DNA of 39,352 nucleotides from JASJBU01 sp965372385 (GCA_965372385.1 CBDVCD010000002.1:1-39352), one strand, 5' to 3'. Counted from the stretch's first letter, positions 25,418-34,289 are shown. A program made the numbers and translations. The notes: generated by a model not told the origin, from the sequence alone.

Positions 25418-26488
25418 ATGCAGCAGAAACGCAAGCGCAATAGCCAGACAGACGCAGAGCCGGCAACGGATATCTTTCTGCCCAGCTTCTGCTCAATCCG
25501 GGCAGTCTTTGCGGTGGTGGTTTCCGGTGAGTTGATGGCGGTGATCTACAGCCTGGCCTCGGTAACTGGCTTGCGTGACTTTCTGCAGGAGTTGAGTATC
25601 GTCTCCCTGTTGGTGCAATGGATCTTTCTGAGTACGGCGGCACTACTCTGCCTGATGCATGGCTGGTTGCGGCGTCTGGGAAACGCATGGGCAGCGCTGC
25701 TGGCCTGGGGGCTGTTATTGCTGATGACGACCCTGGTGTGTGAGGCCGCCTTGTGGCTGAGTGGTCAGATGGCCCCATGGAGACTGGAGGACCAGGGGTT
25801 GCTGATTAGATCCCTGGGTATCAGCATGCTCGTGGGCCTGCTGGTGCTGCACTATCTCTACCTGCAGTATCGCTGGCGGCAACAGGTGGAGGCGGAGAAT
25901 GCCGCCCGCCTGCAGGCGCTACACTCCCGCATTAGGCCCCACTTTCTCTTTAACAGCATGAACACCATCGCCAGTCTCACCCGCAGCAACCCCGCCATCG
26001 CCGAGGAGGTGGTGGAGGATCTGGCGGATCTGTTCCGGGTTTCACTGGGAGAGGTCAACAGGCTCTCCACCCTGGGACGGGAGCTGGAACTGTCCCGACA
26101 ATACCTCAATATCGAAAGCTATCGGCTGGGCGAGCGGCTGCGCGTGGAGTGGGACCTGCTGGATCTGCCCGAAGCGGCCAGGCTGCCGCCATTGATCCTG
26201 CAACCCCTGTTGGAAAATGCGGTGTATCACGGCATCGAGCCGAGCACGCAAGGCGGGACTATTCATATCACCGGCCGCTACCGGCGGCACAAAGTCAATC
26301 TGAGCATCCGCAACAGCCTGCCAGAGTCATCAGACGCTGCGCGCCGGACCGGTAACCGCTTGGCCCTGGAGAACATTCGCCAGCGACTGGCGGGGCTGTT
26401 CGATCAGGAGGCAAGTCTGACCGAGACCCGAGTGGATGGGGAACATCAGGTGCGTCTGGTAATTCCTCATCCCTGGAGGCTGGAGTGA
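25418..26488 (+). CDS. LytS/AlgZ-type membrane histidine kinase
   Basis: A 356-residue kinase with four predicted membrane segments (about residues 27-48, 63-85, 92-115 and 127-147) and a short cytoplasmic His_kinase domain. H175 in RIRPHFLFNSMNTIASL is the expected phospho-acceptor of this family, and LILQPLLENAVYHGIEP and NRLALENIRQRL are the ATP-binding motifs. It is the likely partner of the adjacent LytTR regulator. Position between divergent argH and the regulator-hemC genes matches Pseudomonas algZ (fimS). No conventional GAxxxGA G2 box is seen, which is normal for the family. Confidence 0.92.
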   Translation: MQQKRKRNSQTDAEPATDIFLPSFCSIRAVFAVVVSGELMAVIYSLASVTGLRDFLQELSIVSLLVQWIFLSTAALLCLMHGWLRRLGNAWAALLAWGLLLLMTTLVCEAALWLSGQMAPWRLEDQGLLIRSLGISMLVGLLVLHYLYLQYRWRQQVEAENAARLQALHSRIRPHFLFNSMNTIASLTRSNPAIAEEVVEDLADLFRVSLGEVNRLSTLGRELELSRQYLNIESYRLGERLRVEWDLLDLPEAARLPPLILQPLLENAVYHGIEPSTQGGTIHITGRYRRHKVNLSIRNSLPESSDAARRTGNRLALENIRQRLAGLFDQEASLTETRVDGEHQVRLVIPHPWRLE

Positions 26489-27219
26489 GGATACTGATCG
26501 TGGACGACGAGGCCCTGGCCCGTGACCGGCTGGCTGCACTGCTCAGGGAGTTGGGTGAGCCGTACCAGGTCATTGGCAAGGCGGCCAACGGCCTGGAGGC
26601 GATCGAGCTGTTCCACAGCCAGGGGGCCGATCTGGTGCTGATGGACATCCGCATGCCGGGGATGGATGGATTGCAGGCCGCGGAAGCCCTCACTCAGAGT
26701 GAGACGCCGCCGGCCGTGATCTTCACTACCGCCTACGAAGAGCACGCCCTGCAGGCCTTCGAAAGCCAGGCGGTGGACTATCTGCTCAAGCCGGTAAGGC
26801 GGGTGCGCTTGAGCCGGGCGCTGGAGCGGGCGCAACGGTTGACCCGGGTGCAGTTAGCGGCGATAAAGTCCAGCCGGGAGCAACCTATACCCCAGCTGAG
26901 TGTCAGTTACCGAGGTGGGCTGCGGCGACTCTCTCTGGATCAGGTAATCTACCTGCGCGCGGAGAGTAAATATGTCACTGCCCGTCACCAGGAGGGGGAG
27001 TGGCTGCTGGAGGAGAGCCTGAAATCGCTTGAGACCCAATACGCTGACTGGTTTCTCCGGGTTCACCGCAATGCCCTGGTGGCCCGGCATGCCCTGATCG
27101 GGCTGGAAAAAGCGAGCGACGGTGGTATGCGGGTCCACCTGCGGGGTTGTAGCGAATTGCTCGAAGTCAGTCGGCGCCACCTGCCGGATGTGAGGCGTTG
27201 GCTGAAAGATGTGGGGTAA
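26485..27219 (+). CDS. algR: AlgR-type LytTR response regulator
   Basis: A 244-residue regulator with a receiver domain (phospho-acceptor D54 in LVLMDIRMPGMDG, conserved K at LLKPVRR) and a C-terminal LytTR DNA-binding domain (about residues 138-240, LDQVIYLRAESKYVTARH and LRVHRNALVARHAL). The start is GTG, overlapping the kinase stop by four bases with GGAGG upstream, so translation is coupled. In Pseudomonas the equivalent gene controls alginate and type IV pili; the targets here are unknown. The symbol is assigned by similarity and position. Confidence 0.88.
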   Translation: MRILIVDDEALARDRLAALLRELGEPYQVIGKAANGLEAIELFHSQGADLVLMDIRMPGMDGLQAAEALTQSETPPAVIFTTAYEEHALQAFESQAVDYLLKPVRRVRLSRALERAQRLTRVQLAAIKSSREQPIPQLSVSYRGGLRRLSLDQVIYLRAESKYVTARHQEGEWLLEESLKSLETQYADWFLRVHRNALVARHALIGLEKASDGGMRVHLRGCSELLEVSRRHLPDVRRWLKDVG

Positions 27220-27220
27220 G

Positions 27221-27880
27221 ATGCTGTTGGATCGTCTGCTGGTTGTTGTTTTGCCTGTTCTCCTGCTGGTGGCTTGTGTGACGCCAGCACCGGTGGTGGA
27301 AAAATCACCCCCTCCAAGCATAGAGACAGATGCTGAAACTGCTGTTGCTCTGAGGGGTGGAGCGACCGGCAGGATACTGGCGGGGGTCTGTTTCGGTTGT
27401 CATGGACCGGAGGGTCGAAGCCAGGCGCCGGCGATTCCGTCCCTGGCGGGACTGCCGCTAACCTACCTGGTTAAGGCCATGGAATCCTATCAGTATGGCG
27501 GCCGTTATAGCACGATCATGGGGCGAATCGCGGCCGGATTCACCCAGCAGGAGATCTACCGCTTGGCCAGCTACTTCAGCCAACAGGATAACGGCCTGGT
27601 TCGCCAGTCGGTGGACTGGTCTCTGGTCCGGCAAGGCCGGCGCTTGCACCGTCTTTACTGCCAGGAATGCCATGGGGATCTGGCGTCCGAGCCAAATCAT
27701 GATGCCGCACGGCTCAACGGCCAATGGATGAGCTATCTGCGCTGGACCCTGCATGACTATCTGATCGGTATCAATCAGTCCGAGGCCGGGATGTCAGAGC
27801 AGTTCGCCAGGCTGATCCGACAACAGGGCAGCGCAGGTCTGGAGGCGTTGGTCCACTACTATGGCAGTGCCCGTCCCTGA
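27221..27880 (+). CDS. Diheme cytochrome c lipoprotein
   Basis: A lipoprotein-type signal (hydrophobic LLVVVLPVLLLVAC, lipobox cysteine at about residue 19) is followed by a proline-rich linker and two class I cytochrome c modules. Heme motifs are CFGCH (57-61) and CQECH (147-151). The TIMGRIAAGFTQQEIYRLASYF segment supplies the methionine ligand of the first module and resembles cytochrome c4 and the FccA subunit of sulfide dehydrogenase. It is probably anchored in the periplasm as an electron carrier; the partner is unknown. Starts at 27209 and 27221 are both possible; 27221 gives a tighter signal peptide. It overlaps or abuts the end of the regulator gene. Confidence 0.85.
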   Translation: MLLDRLLVVVLPVLLLVACVTPAPVVEKSPPPSIETDAETAVALRGGATGRILAGVCFGCHGPEGRSQAPAIPSLAGLPLTYLVKAMESYQYGGRYSTIMGRIAAGFTQQEIYRLASYFSQQDNGLVRQSVDWSLVRQGRRLHRLYCQECHGDLASEPNHDAARLNGQWMSYLRWTLHDYLIGINQSEAGMSEQFARLIRQQGSAGLEALVHYYGSARP

Positions 27881-27982
27881 GTGTCAGTCCAGGAAATTGC
27901 CTGAATCCGGCGCAGGCTTTAGCATAGCGGCAGAACGAACGTATTAATAATTACCCACATCCTGTTACCTGAGGCCTTTTTT

Positions 27983-28912
27983 ATGTCACAGAAGACCATC
28001 CGTATCGCCACCCGTAAATCACCGCTTGCCATGTGGCAGGCTGAGCATGTGGCGGCTGAGCTGAAAAAGGCCCATCCGGGCATAACGGTGGAACTGCTGG
28101 GGATGAGCACTCAGGGTGACAAGATTCTGGATACCCCGCTGGCGAAGATCGGCGGCAAGGGGCTGTTCATCAAGGAGCTGGAGCAGAGCATGCTGGAGGG
28201 TCAGGCTGACATCGCGGTCCACTCCATGAAGGATGTGCCGGTGGAATTACCGGAGGGTCTGCACCTGGCGGCGATCATGCAGCGGGAGGATCCGCGGGAT
28301 GCCTTCGTCTCCAATGAATACGCCAATTTCAATGAGCTGCCGGAAGGCGCCGTGGTAGGCACCGCCAGTCTGCGCCGCCAGAGTCAGCTGCTGGAGGCCC
28401 GCCCGGACCTGCGGATCAAAACCCTGCGAGGCAATGTCAATACCCGTCTGCGTAAGCTGGACGATGGGCAGTATGACGCCATCATATTGGCCTCCGCCGG
28501 CTTGATCCGGCTCGGTTTTGAGCAGCGCATCACCGCCAATATCGCTCCGGAACAGAGCCTGCCCGCCATCGGACAGGGGGCCGTGGGCATCGAGTGCCGC
28601 GCGGATGATGAACAGATCAACGCCCTGCTGGCGCCCCTGCACCATCCGGATACCGTCAGTTGCGTTACGGCAGAGCGGGCCCTGAATCACCGACTCAATG
28701 GAGGTTGCCAGGTGCCGATAGCGGGCTACGCCATGTTGGAATCGGGCAACCTCTGGCTGCGCGGCTTGGTGGGAGAGCCAGATGGTTCCCGCATCATCCG
28801 CGGTGAGGTGGAGGGCGTCACCAATGAGGCGAAGGAGATGGGGACCGGGCTGGCGGAACAGTTGTTGGAGTGGGGTGCGGATGAGATCCTGGCAACCCTC
28901 TATAGCGCTTGA
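27983..28912 (+). CDS. hemC: Hydroxymethylbilane synthase (porphobilinogen deaminase)
   Basis: Condenses four porphobilinogen molecules into hydroxymethylbilane for heme and other tetrapyrroles. The 309-residue protein begins with IRIATRKSPLAMWQA and has KDVPVELPEGL, GTASLRRQSQL, LRGNVNTRL and the dipyrromethane-cofactor cysteine C242 in LNGGCQVPI, the same number as in E. coli. GAGG lies upstream of the ATG. A gap of 102 bases separates it from the cytochrome gene, long enough for its own promoter, although I could not pick a convincing one. Confidence 0.98.
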   Translation: MSQKTIRIATRKSPLAMWQAEHVAAELKKAHPGITVELLGMSTQGDKILDTPLAKIGGKGLFIKELEQSMLEGQADIAVHSMKDVPVELPEGLHLAAIMQREDPRDAFVSNEYANFNELPEGAVVGTASLRRQSQLLEARPDLRIKTLRGNVNTRLRKLDDGQYDAIILASAGLIRLGFEQRITANIAPEQSLPAIGQGAVGIECRADDEQINALLAPLHHPDTVSCVTAERALNHRLNGGCQVPIAGYAMLESGNLWLRGLVGEPDGSRIIRGEVEGVTNEAKEMGTGLAEQLLEWGADEILATLYSA

Positions 28913-29710
28913 GTGAGCACTGATCTGTCGGCCTGTGACCTGCAAGGAGAGGGCATTCTGGTTACCCGTCCCGTCCATCAGGCGCAGGAGCTTTGTGACC
29001 TGATTGAGGCCCGTGGCGGACGGCCGGTGCCTTTCCCCGCCCTGGAGATTCTGCCCCCACGGGACAGGGAACAAGCCAGCGATATCCTGCGCCAGGCGCG
29101 TGGATGGGTGATCTTCGTGAGTCCCAATGCAGTCAACTACGGACTGGCGTTGCTGGAAGAAGCGGCCTTTCCGCTCGGGGTGAAGCTGGGCACGGTCGGC
29201 AAAAGTACCGCAAAGGCCCTGCGGACGGCGGGGCATGCGGTGGATCTGCTGCCCCGTGAACGTTTCGATAGCGAGGGGTTGCTGGCACTGCCCGAACTCA
29301 CCCGAATAACCGGTCAACAGGTGGTGATCGTGCGGGGTGAGGGTGGGCGTCCCCTGCTGGGGGATACCCTGACAGCCCGGGGTGCCGAGGTGGTCTACGC
29401 TGAGGTTTATCGGCGCCACTGCCCGGAGATCGTCCCGGCCCCGTTGTTGCGGCGTTGGGAGCGGGAGGTGGCGCTGGTGACCGCTACCAGCAAGGATATC
29501 CTGGTAAACCTGATCTCGATACTGGGACCTGAGGGCTGGACGCTGCTCAGGCAGACCCCCCTGCTGGTGATCAGTGAAAGGATGAAAAGAGAGGCGGAGC
29601 AGATCGGTTTTGGGACCATACTCGTGGCCAGGAAGGCTGACAGTCTCTCAATAGTCGAGCGGCTGTGCGAGTGGGCAGAGCAGCAGAGCGCGCGTGATGA
29701 GAGGCACTGA
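28913..29710 (+). CDS. hemD: Uroporphyrinogen-III synthase
   Basis: Cyclises hydroxymethylbilane with inversion of ring D. The 265-residue protein shows the loosely conserved HemD pattern: ILVTRPVHQAQELCDLIEARGG, WVIFVSPNAVNYGL, TVGKSTAKAL, GQQVVIVRGEGGRPLLGDTL, VYRRHCP and LVTATSKDIL. The start is GTG immediately after the hemC stop, without a clear ribosome site, so translation is probably coupled. Confidence 0.95.
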   Translation: MSTDLSACDLQGEGILVTRPVHQAQELCDLIEARGGRPVPFPALEILPPRDREQASDILRQARGWVIFVSPNAVNYGLALLEEAAFPLGVKLGTVGKSTAKALRTAGHAVDLLPRERFDSEGLLALPELTRITGQQVVIVRGEGGRPLLGDTLTARGAEVVYAEVYRRHCPEIVPAPLLRRWEREVALVTATSKDILVNLISILGPEGWTLLRQTPLLVISERMKREAEQIGFGTILVARKADSLSIVERLCEWAEQQSARDERH

Positions 29711-30865
29711 GTGAGCAAGCAGGAGAGAGAAACATTGGAAGCACAAGCGGGCAGAGAGATCGAAGGCGAGGTCATCGATGAGTCGAAGGTGGTGCACAGG
29801 CCGTCCCGCCTGCCGTTGGTTTTGGCGGTTGTGGCCCTGTTGGCAGTGGTGGCAGGTCTCTTCACGGGCTATCGCTATTGGAGCGGGATGCAGCAATCCC
29901 TGGAGCGGTTCGACAGCTCCCTGGCCCAGGCGGGTCGTGAACAGTCGCTGATGCTGGAACAGCTGGCCCAGAACCAGCAGGCCTCTCAGCGGCAGCAGCA
30001 GATAATTGCCGCTCAGGAGCAGGCCCTGGTGGAGCAGCGCCAGCAGCTGGAGCAGGAGCGGGATCAGCTACGCCAGCAGGGTGCCCAGCTCAATCGTTCC
30101 CTCTCCCAGATGCAGCAACGCCTGGGGGGGGAGGTGAGCCAGTGGCAGGTTGCGGAGGCTGAATATCTGATGCGGGTGGCGAACCATCGCCTAACCCTGA
30201 TGGCCGATCCTGCCACTGCCCTGGCGGCGCTGAAGTCCGCGGATGAGCGGTTGCACGACACCGGCGACCTGGGTTGGAACGGAGTCAGAGAGGTACTGGC
30301 ACAGGAGATCACCAGCCTGAATGCGGTTCCCAGGGTGGATCGGGCCGGCATGACCGCTACGCTCTCTGCCCTGATGGAGCAGGTTGGAGAGTTGACGTTA
30401 CGCGATGAGGGGGTTGCCCTGGAGCCGGCCAGCGCCGGTGCAACAGAGGACTCCGTGGCGATGGCAGCGGAAACCGATACGGGTTTCGATCCGCGGCAGC
30501 TACTCCTGGATCTGTGGGAGGGCTTCAAGTCGATGATGGTGATCCGGCATCACGAGCGTCCGATCAGTGCCATGTTGCCGCCGGAGCAGCGCTACTTCCT
30601 GGTGCAGAACCTCAGTCTCAAGCTGGAGGGGGCGAAGGTCGGCCTGATGCGGCTCAACGCGCCGTTCTATCAGAGCAGTCTGGAGTCATCGGTCGAGTGG
30701 CTGGAGCGCTACTTCGCCCTGGCTTCGCCTCAGGTGGTTGCGTTCCGGGAGCAGCTGGTGGCGTTGGCCACTTCGGAGATCGCCCCCGAGTTACCCGATC
30801 TCTCGGGTTCCTTGCGGGCGCTGCAATCGCGACGGGAGGAGATGAATCGGGGGGTGCCTGAATGA
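29711..30865 (+). CDS. hemX: HemX-type membrane protein
   Basis: A 384-residue HemX family protein: a short cytoplasmic N-terminus, one membrane segment (about residues 36-58, LPLVLAVVALLAVVAGLFTGY), a glutamine-rich coiled coil (about 70-140), then a helical periplasmic domain with EAEYLMRVANHRLTLM and ALKSADERL. In gammaproteobacteria it is encoded between hemD and hemY; an enzymatic role is not established and the older uroporphyrin methylase label is not supported by the sequence. The start is GTG directly after the hemD stop, at the same TGAGTGAGC junction seen between hemC and hemD. Confidence 0.93.
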   Translation: MSKQERETLEAQAGREIEGEVIDESKVVHRPSRLPLVLAVVALLAVVAGLFTGYRYWSGMQQSLERFDSSLAQAGREQSLMLEQLAQNQQASQRQQQIIAAQEQALVEQRQQLEQERDQLRQQGAQLNRSLSQMQQRLGGEVSQWQVAEAEYLMRVANHRLTLMADPATALAALKSADERLHDTGDLGWNGVREVLAQEITSLNAVPRVDRAGMTATLSALMEQVGELTLRDEGVALEPASAGATEDSVAMAAETDTGFDPRQLLLDLWEGFKSMMVIRHHERPISAMLPPEQRYFLVQNLSLKLEGAKVGLMRLNAPFYQSSLESSVEWLERYFALASPQVVAFREQLVALATSEIAPELPDLSGSLRALQSRREEMNRGVPE

Positions 30866-32124
30866 GAATCCTCATCGCCTCAATTATCGGCCTGCTGGTC
30901 GCTGTGGTGGCCACCCTATGGGTTAAAGAGGACAACGGCTATATCCTGATCGGCTATGGCCACTGGACCATTGAGGGCAGCCTGGCCCTGTTTCTGCTGA
31001 CCGGGGCCATGCTGTTCATCCTCTCTTATGTGTTGCTGCGCAGCCTGGCCAGGCTTTGGGCCATGCCGGATCAGCTGCAGGGCTGGAATGGCCGGCGACT
31101 GGCGACCCGGGCGCGACATTCGCTCACTCAGGGCCTGCTGGAGCTGGCCGAGGGGAACTGGAAGACGGCGGAACAACACCTCACCCAGCATGCCAGCCAA
31201 TCCGAAACCCCTTTGCTCAACTACCTGGCGGCCGCCAGGGCTGCCCAGTTGCAGGGTGAGGACGAACGCCGTGACGACTACCTGCAGCTGGCCCACGAAA
31301 GCATGCCCGCGGCGGATGTGGCGGTGGGTCTGACCCAGGCGGAGCTACAGCTGGCCCATCAGCAATATGAGCAGGCCCTGGCGACCTTGACCCATCTCCG
31401 CGGCCTTTCGCCCAAGCACAGCTATGTATTGACCCTGTTGAAACGGCTCTATGTAAATCTGGGCGAGTGGGAGAGGCTGGAGGAGCTGCTGCCGGAGTTA
31501 CGCAGACGCAAGGCGGTCAGTGAAGCGGAGTATCAAGCGCTGGAAATCCAGGTCTACCGAGAGCGGATGGCCTCCATGAACAGTGATCCAGAGGCCCTGG
31601 AGCAACTTTGGCAGCGCATGCCCAAGACCTTGCGCCAGCATCCGCCATTGATGAAGTCCTATGTGAGCCTGCAGATCGCGCTGAATGAAGGGCTCAGGGT
31701 AGCGCCACTGATCACCGAGGCCCTCAAACGGCAGTGGGATCCAGAACTGGTGCGGCTGTATGGTCGGATCGACTCGGGGGATGTCTCGCATCATCTGACC
31801 AGCGCGGAGGCCTGGCTGAAGGAGCGGCCACAGGATGCCGATCTGCTCCTGACCCTTGCCCTGCTCTGCCTGCGGAACAAGCTCTGGGGCAAGGCCCGCA
31901 GCTATCTGGAGGCGAGTATCGGCATCAGCCCCAAGGTGGAGGCCTACCAGGAGCTGGGAATGCTACTGGAGCAGATGGGAGAGCTGGAGAAGGCGCTAGA
32001 GTGTTTCCGTATCGGCCTGGGTCTGGAACGCCGGGAGATGGCCAGGAGGCTCTCCTCGGTCCCCAACAACCGGCCGGTCCTGAACTATCAAGCGTCCAAA
32101 CCGACCGTCTTGGAAGGGGCCTGA
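30862..32124 (+). CDS. hemY: HemY-type TPR membrane protein
   Basis: A 420-residue proteobacterial HemY, not to be confused with the Bacillus protoporphyrinogen oxidase of the same name. Two membrane segments lie at the N-terminus (about residues 3-20 and 38-62), followed by the HemY_N domain and TPR repeats (for example ALATLTHLRGLSPKHSYVLTLLKRLYVNLGEWERLEELL and LGMLLEQMGELEKALECFRIGL). It probably scaffolds or regulates tetrapyrrole enzymes. It overlaps hemX by four bases (ATGA) and ends the unit; no clear terminator follows. Confidence 0.94.
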   Translation: MRILIASIIGLLVAVVATLWVKEDNGYILIGYGHWTIEGSLALFLLTGAMLFILSYVLLRSLARLWAMPDQLQGWNGRRLATRARHSLTQGLLELAEGNWKTAEQHLTQHASQSETPLLNYLAAARAAQLQGEDERRDDYLQLAHESMPAADVAVGLTQAELQLAHQQYEQALATLTHLRGLSPKHSYVLTLLKRLYVNLGEWERLEELLPELRRRKAVSEAEYQALEIQVYRERMASMNSDPEALEQLWQRMPKTLRQHPPLMKSYVSLQIALNEGLRVAPLITEALKRQWDPELVRLYGRIDSGDVSHHLTSAEAWLKERPQDADLLLTLALLCLRNKLWGKARSYLEASIGISPKVEAYQELGMLLEQMGELEKALECFRIGLGLERREMARRLSSVPNNRPVLNYQASKPTVLEGA

Positions 32125-32170
32125 GCATAAATACAGCGGAATGACGGGGTGTCCTCCCCCTCGTTCCTGA

Positions 32171-33184
32171 TTACTGCTTGTCCGCGGCCGCGCCGTACTC
32201 GAATGAATCAGAAAAAAGGTGCTCCTCGCTCAGGCCGTGGGCGAGAAATGTCTGCTTGCCGGCATCGATCATGGGCGGTGGGCCACTCATATAGACTTCA
32301 AAATCGCTCAAATCGGCATGCTCGGCGGCCACGCTCTCATGCACCCAGCCGGTCCGGCCCTGCCAGTCAGCACCAGGCTCCGAGAGTACCGGGATGTAGG
32401 TGAAGTTGCTGTGCTCTTTTGCCCACTGCTCCGGCAGGTCTGGCAGGTAGAGGTCCTGTTCCGCACGGACCCCCCAGTAGAGGTACATGGGCCGGTCTAC
32501 ACCGATCTTGAAGGCGTGTTCGATGATCCCTTTCAGTGGCGCGAAACCGGTACCACCGCCCATGAGGATAACCGGCCGCGCTGAATCCTCACGCAGAAAG
32601 TAGCTGCCCAGCGGGGCCTCGATGCGCATGATAGTCTTCTCCTGCATGCCATCGAAGAGGAAGTCGGTGAAGGTTCCTCCTTCAACATGACGAATGTGCA
32701 GTTCGATGAAGTCGTCGTCGTGCGGGGCATTGGCGATAGAGAAAGCACGTTTCTCCCCGTCATCCAGGATGAAGTTGAGATATTGTCCGGCGAGGAACTG
32801 CAGACGTTCACCTTCCGGCAGCTTCAGGTAGAGACGGATCACGTCGTGATTAAGGCGCTCAATCCGGTCCACCTTGCAGGGCATCTCGCGAATCTCTATA
32901 TCCTGGGCCTGGACGATCTCCGTGACCTCGATGCGGATATCTGAGCGGGGGACTCCTTGGCAGGTCAAACAGGCGCCCTCCTGGTTCTCATCCAGCGCGG
33001 GGGGCGGGCCATCCGGATAACCGATCTCACCTGAGAGCAGGGTACTCTGACAGTTTCCGCAGAAACCGTTGCGGCAGCCGTAGGGGAGATTGATGCCCTG
33101 CCGAACTGCCGCATCGAGAATGGATTCTCCCGCTTCGACGTTAAATTCGTGGCCGCTGGGTTCTACTTGGACTTTAAAACTCAT
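32171..33184 (-). CDS. 2Fe-2S ferredoxin-type NAD(P)H:flavin reductase
   Basis: A 337-residue reductase with three modules: an N-terminal plant-type 2Fe-2S domain (C37, C42, C45, C75), an FAD-binding barrel (about residues 100-200, RLYLKLPEGE and RAFSIANAPHDDD) and an NAD-binding domain (PVILMGGGTGFAPLKGIIEHA, MYLYWGVRAEQDLYL, VYMSGPPPMIDA). It is commonly labelled CDP-6-deoxy-delta-3,4-glucoseen reductase, but no sugar-deoxygenation genes are nearby, so a general electron-supply or flavin reductase role near ubiD is more likely. AGGGAA lies five bases before the ATG. Confidence 0.9.
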   Translation of the reverse strand: MSFKVQVEPSGHEFNVEAGESILDAAVRQGINLPYGCRNGFCGNCQSTLLSGEIGYPDGPPPALDENQEGACLTCQGVPRSDIRIEVTEIVQAQDIEIREMPCKVDRIERLNHDVIRLYLKLPEGERLQFLAGQYLNFILDDGEKRAFSIANAPHDDDFIELHIRHVEGGTFTDFLFDGMQEKTIMRIEAPLGSYFLREDSARPVILMGGGTGFAPLKGIIEHAFKIGVDRPMYLYWGVRAEQDLYLPDLPEQWAKEHSNFTYIPVLSEPGADWQGRTGWVHESVAAEHADLSDFEVYMSGPPPMIDAGKQTFLAHGLSEEHLFSDSFEYGAAADKQ

Positions 33185-33324
33185 GAGGTTCCCTGGTTAT
33201 CTACTGACGTTATAATCAAAAAAATGTTAAGGGGCGGAATTCTCTCCTATTTTAGTCAGGAATTAAACCTGGGAGTCCTTTGGGTTATCCTAGAACGAGC
33301 AGTAGTAGGTTTGATTCACTTTCT

Positions 33325-33353
33325 AGCGGTCAACTGCAGAATCCAGGATTATG
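33325..33353 (+). repeat. Intergenic repeat motif, copy 3 of 3
   Basis: AGCGGTCAACTG followed by CAGAATCCAGGATT. The AGG near its end is also the only ribosome-site-like sequence before the ATG at 33351. Upstream TCCTAGA and GCAGT (33289-33304 region) can pair with the ACTGC and TCCAGGA of this copy to make an interrupted stem. Confidence 0.6.
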
Positions 33354-34235
33354 CAAAAGATGATCATCGTCGGGTGTGGTGATATCGGCAGCCGGCTAGC
33401 GCTGGCCTGCCTGGAGCGGGGCGATGCCGTAACTGGCTGGGTGCGTAGCGAAGCCGGCATGGCACGACTGCACAAGCTGCGGATACCTGCCATGCAGGTC
33501 GATCTCGACGCTGCAAGACCGGCTATTCCCGACCTTAGCGGGCAACAGCTCTGCTATTTTGCCCCACCGCCCGCGGTGGGGCGCGAGGATTCACGGGTAG
33601 GCCATTTGATCCAGGCGCTGTTGCAGCAGGGTTCGCCGGCGAAAGTGGTCTATATCAGCACCACCGGGGTGTATGGGGACTGCCAGGGCGAGTGGGTGGA
33701 TGAGAGCTGGCCTGTAGCTCCGCTGGCGGATCGGGCCTTTCGCCGTCTGGATGCGGAGACGAGGTGGCGGGCCTGGAGTGATCAGACGGGAGGTGGGCTG
33801 GTGATTCTGCGGGTTGCCGGGATCTACGGACCGGGCAAACTGCCGATCAAGCGGCTGCAGAGTAGCCAGCCAATGGTCAGCGAGGCGGATTCACCCATCA
33901 CCAACCACATCCACTCCCTGGATCTGGTGCGGATCTGCCTGGCGGCCATGCAGCGGGGGCGGTCCGGTGAGGTCTACAATGTGAGCGACGGACATCCCGG
34001 CAGCATGACCGGCTATTTCAACCAGGTAGCCGATTTTCTTCAACTGCCCAGGCCGCCGGTCATTTCGAAAACGGAGGCTGAGCAGCAGCTCAGTCCTGGC
34101 ATGCGCGCCTATCTGAGCGAGTCACGTCGCTTGAGCAACCGGAAGATGCTGACTGAGTTGGATCTTAACCTGCAATACCCAACGCTGCTAGAAGGTTTGC
34201 CGGCCTGCCTCCAGCCTGACGAATTTTTCGGGTAA
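33351..34235 (+). CDS. Atypical SDR family NAD(P)-dependent epimerase-like protein
   Basis: A 294-residue Rossmann protein of the extended/atypical SDR group, similar in pattern to YeeZ. The nucleotide motif is IIVGCGDIGSRLA (about residues 5-17), followed by KVVYISTTGVYGD (active serine/threonine and YGD), RVAGIYGPGKLP and a C-terminal part with GEVYNVSDGHPGSMTGYF. The canonical YxxxK is not obvious, so catalysis is uncertain. The start at 33351 overlaps the end of a repeat motif; ATG 33360 is an alternative. It is convergent with the ParA-type gene. Confidence 0.85.
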   Translation: MQKMIIVGCGDIGSRLALACLERGDAVTGWVRSEAGMARLHKLRIPAMQVDLDAARPAIPDLSGQQLCYFAPPPAVGREDSRVGHLIQALLQQGSPAKVVYISTTGVYGDCQGEWVDESWPVAPLADRAFRRLDAETRWRAWSDQTGGGLVILRVAGIYGPGKLPIKRLQSSQPMVSEADSPITNHIHSLDLVRICLAAMQRGRSGEVYNVSDGHPGSMTGYFNQVADFLQLPRPPVISKTEAEQQLSPGMRAYLSESRRLSNRKMLTELDLNLQYPTLLEGLPACLQPDEFFG

Positions 34236-34289
34236 CTCTCAGTGTGAAGGCATGGGCATGACATTGGGAGCTGAATAGTTACATTTTCC

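Noticed and set aside
4826..30019. A 19-base identical stretch, CAGCAGCAGATAATTGCCG, in the 4813 gene and in hemX.
   Set aside because: Both copies lie inside genes and encode QQQIIA in the same frame; glutamine-rich coding with shared codon use explains it better than a mobile or regulatory repeat.
32125..32170. GGGG/CCCC words between hemY and the reductase gene as a terminator.
   Set aside because: The stem is only four to five pairs and no T-run follows on either strand.
32171..33184. A deoxysugar synthesis role for the ferredoxin-type reductase.
   Set aside because: The common database label comes from AscD-like proteins, but no sugar nucleotide genes are nearby; a general reductase next to ubiD is more plausible.
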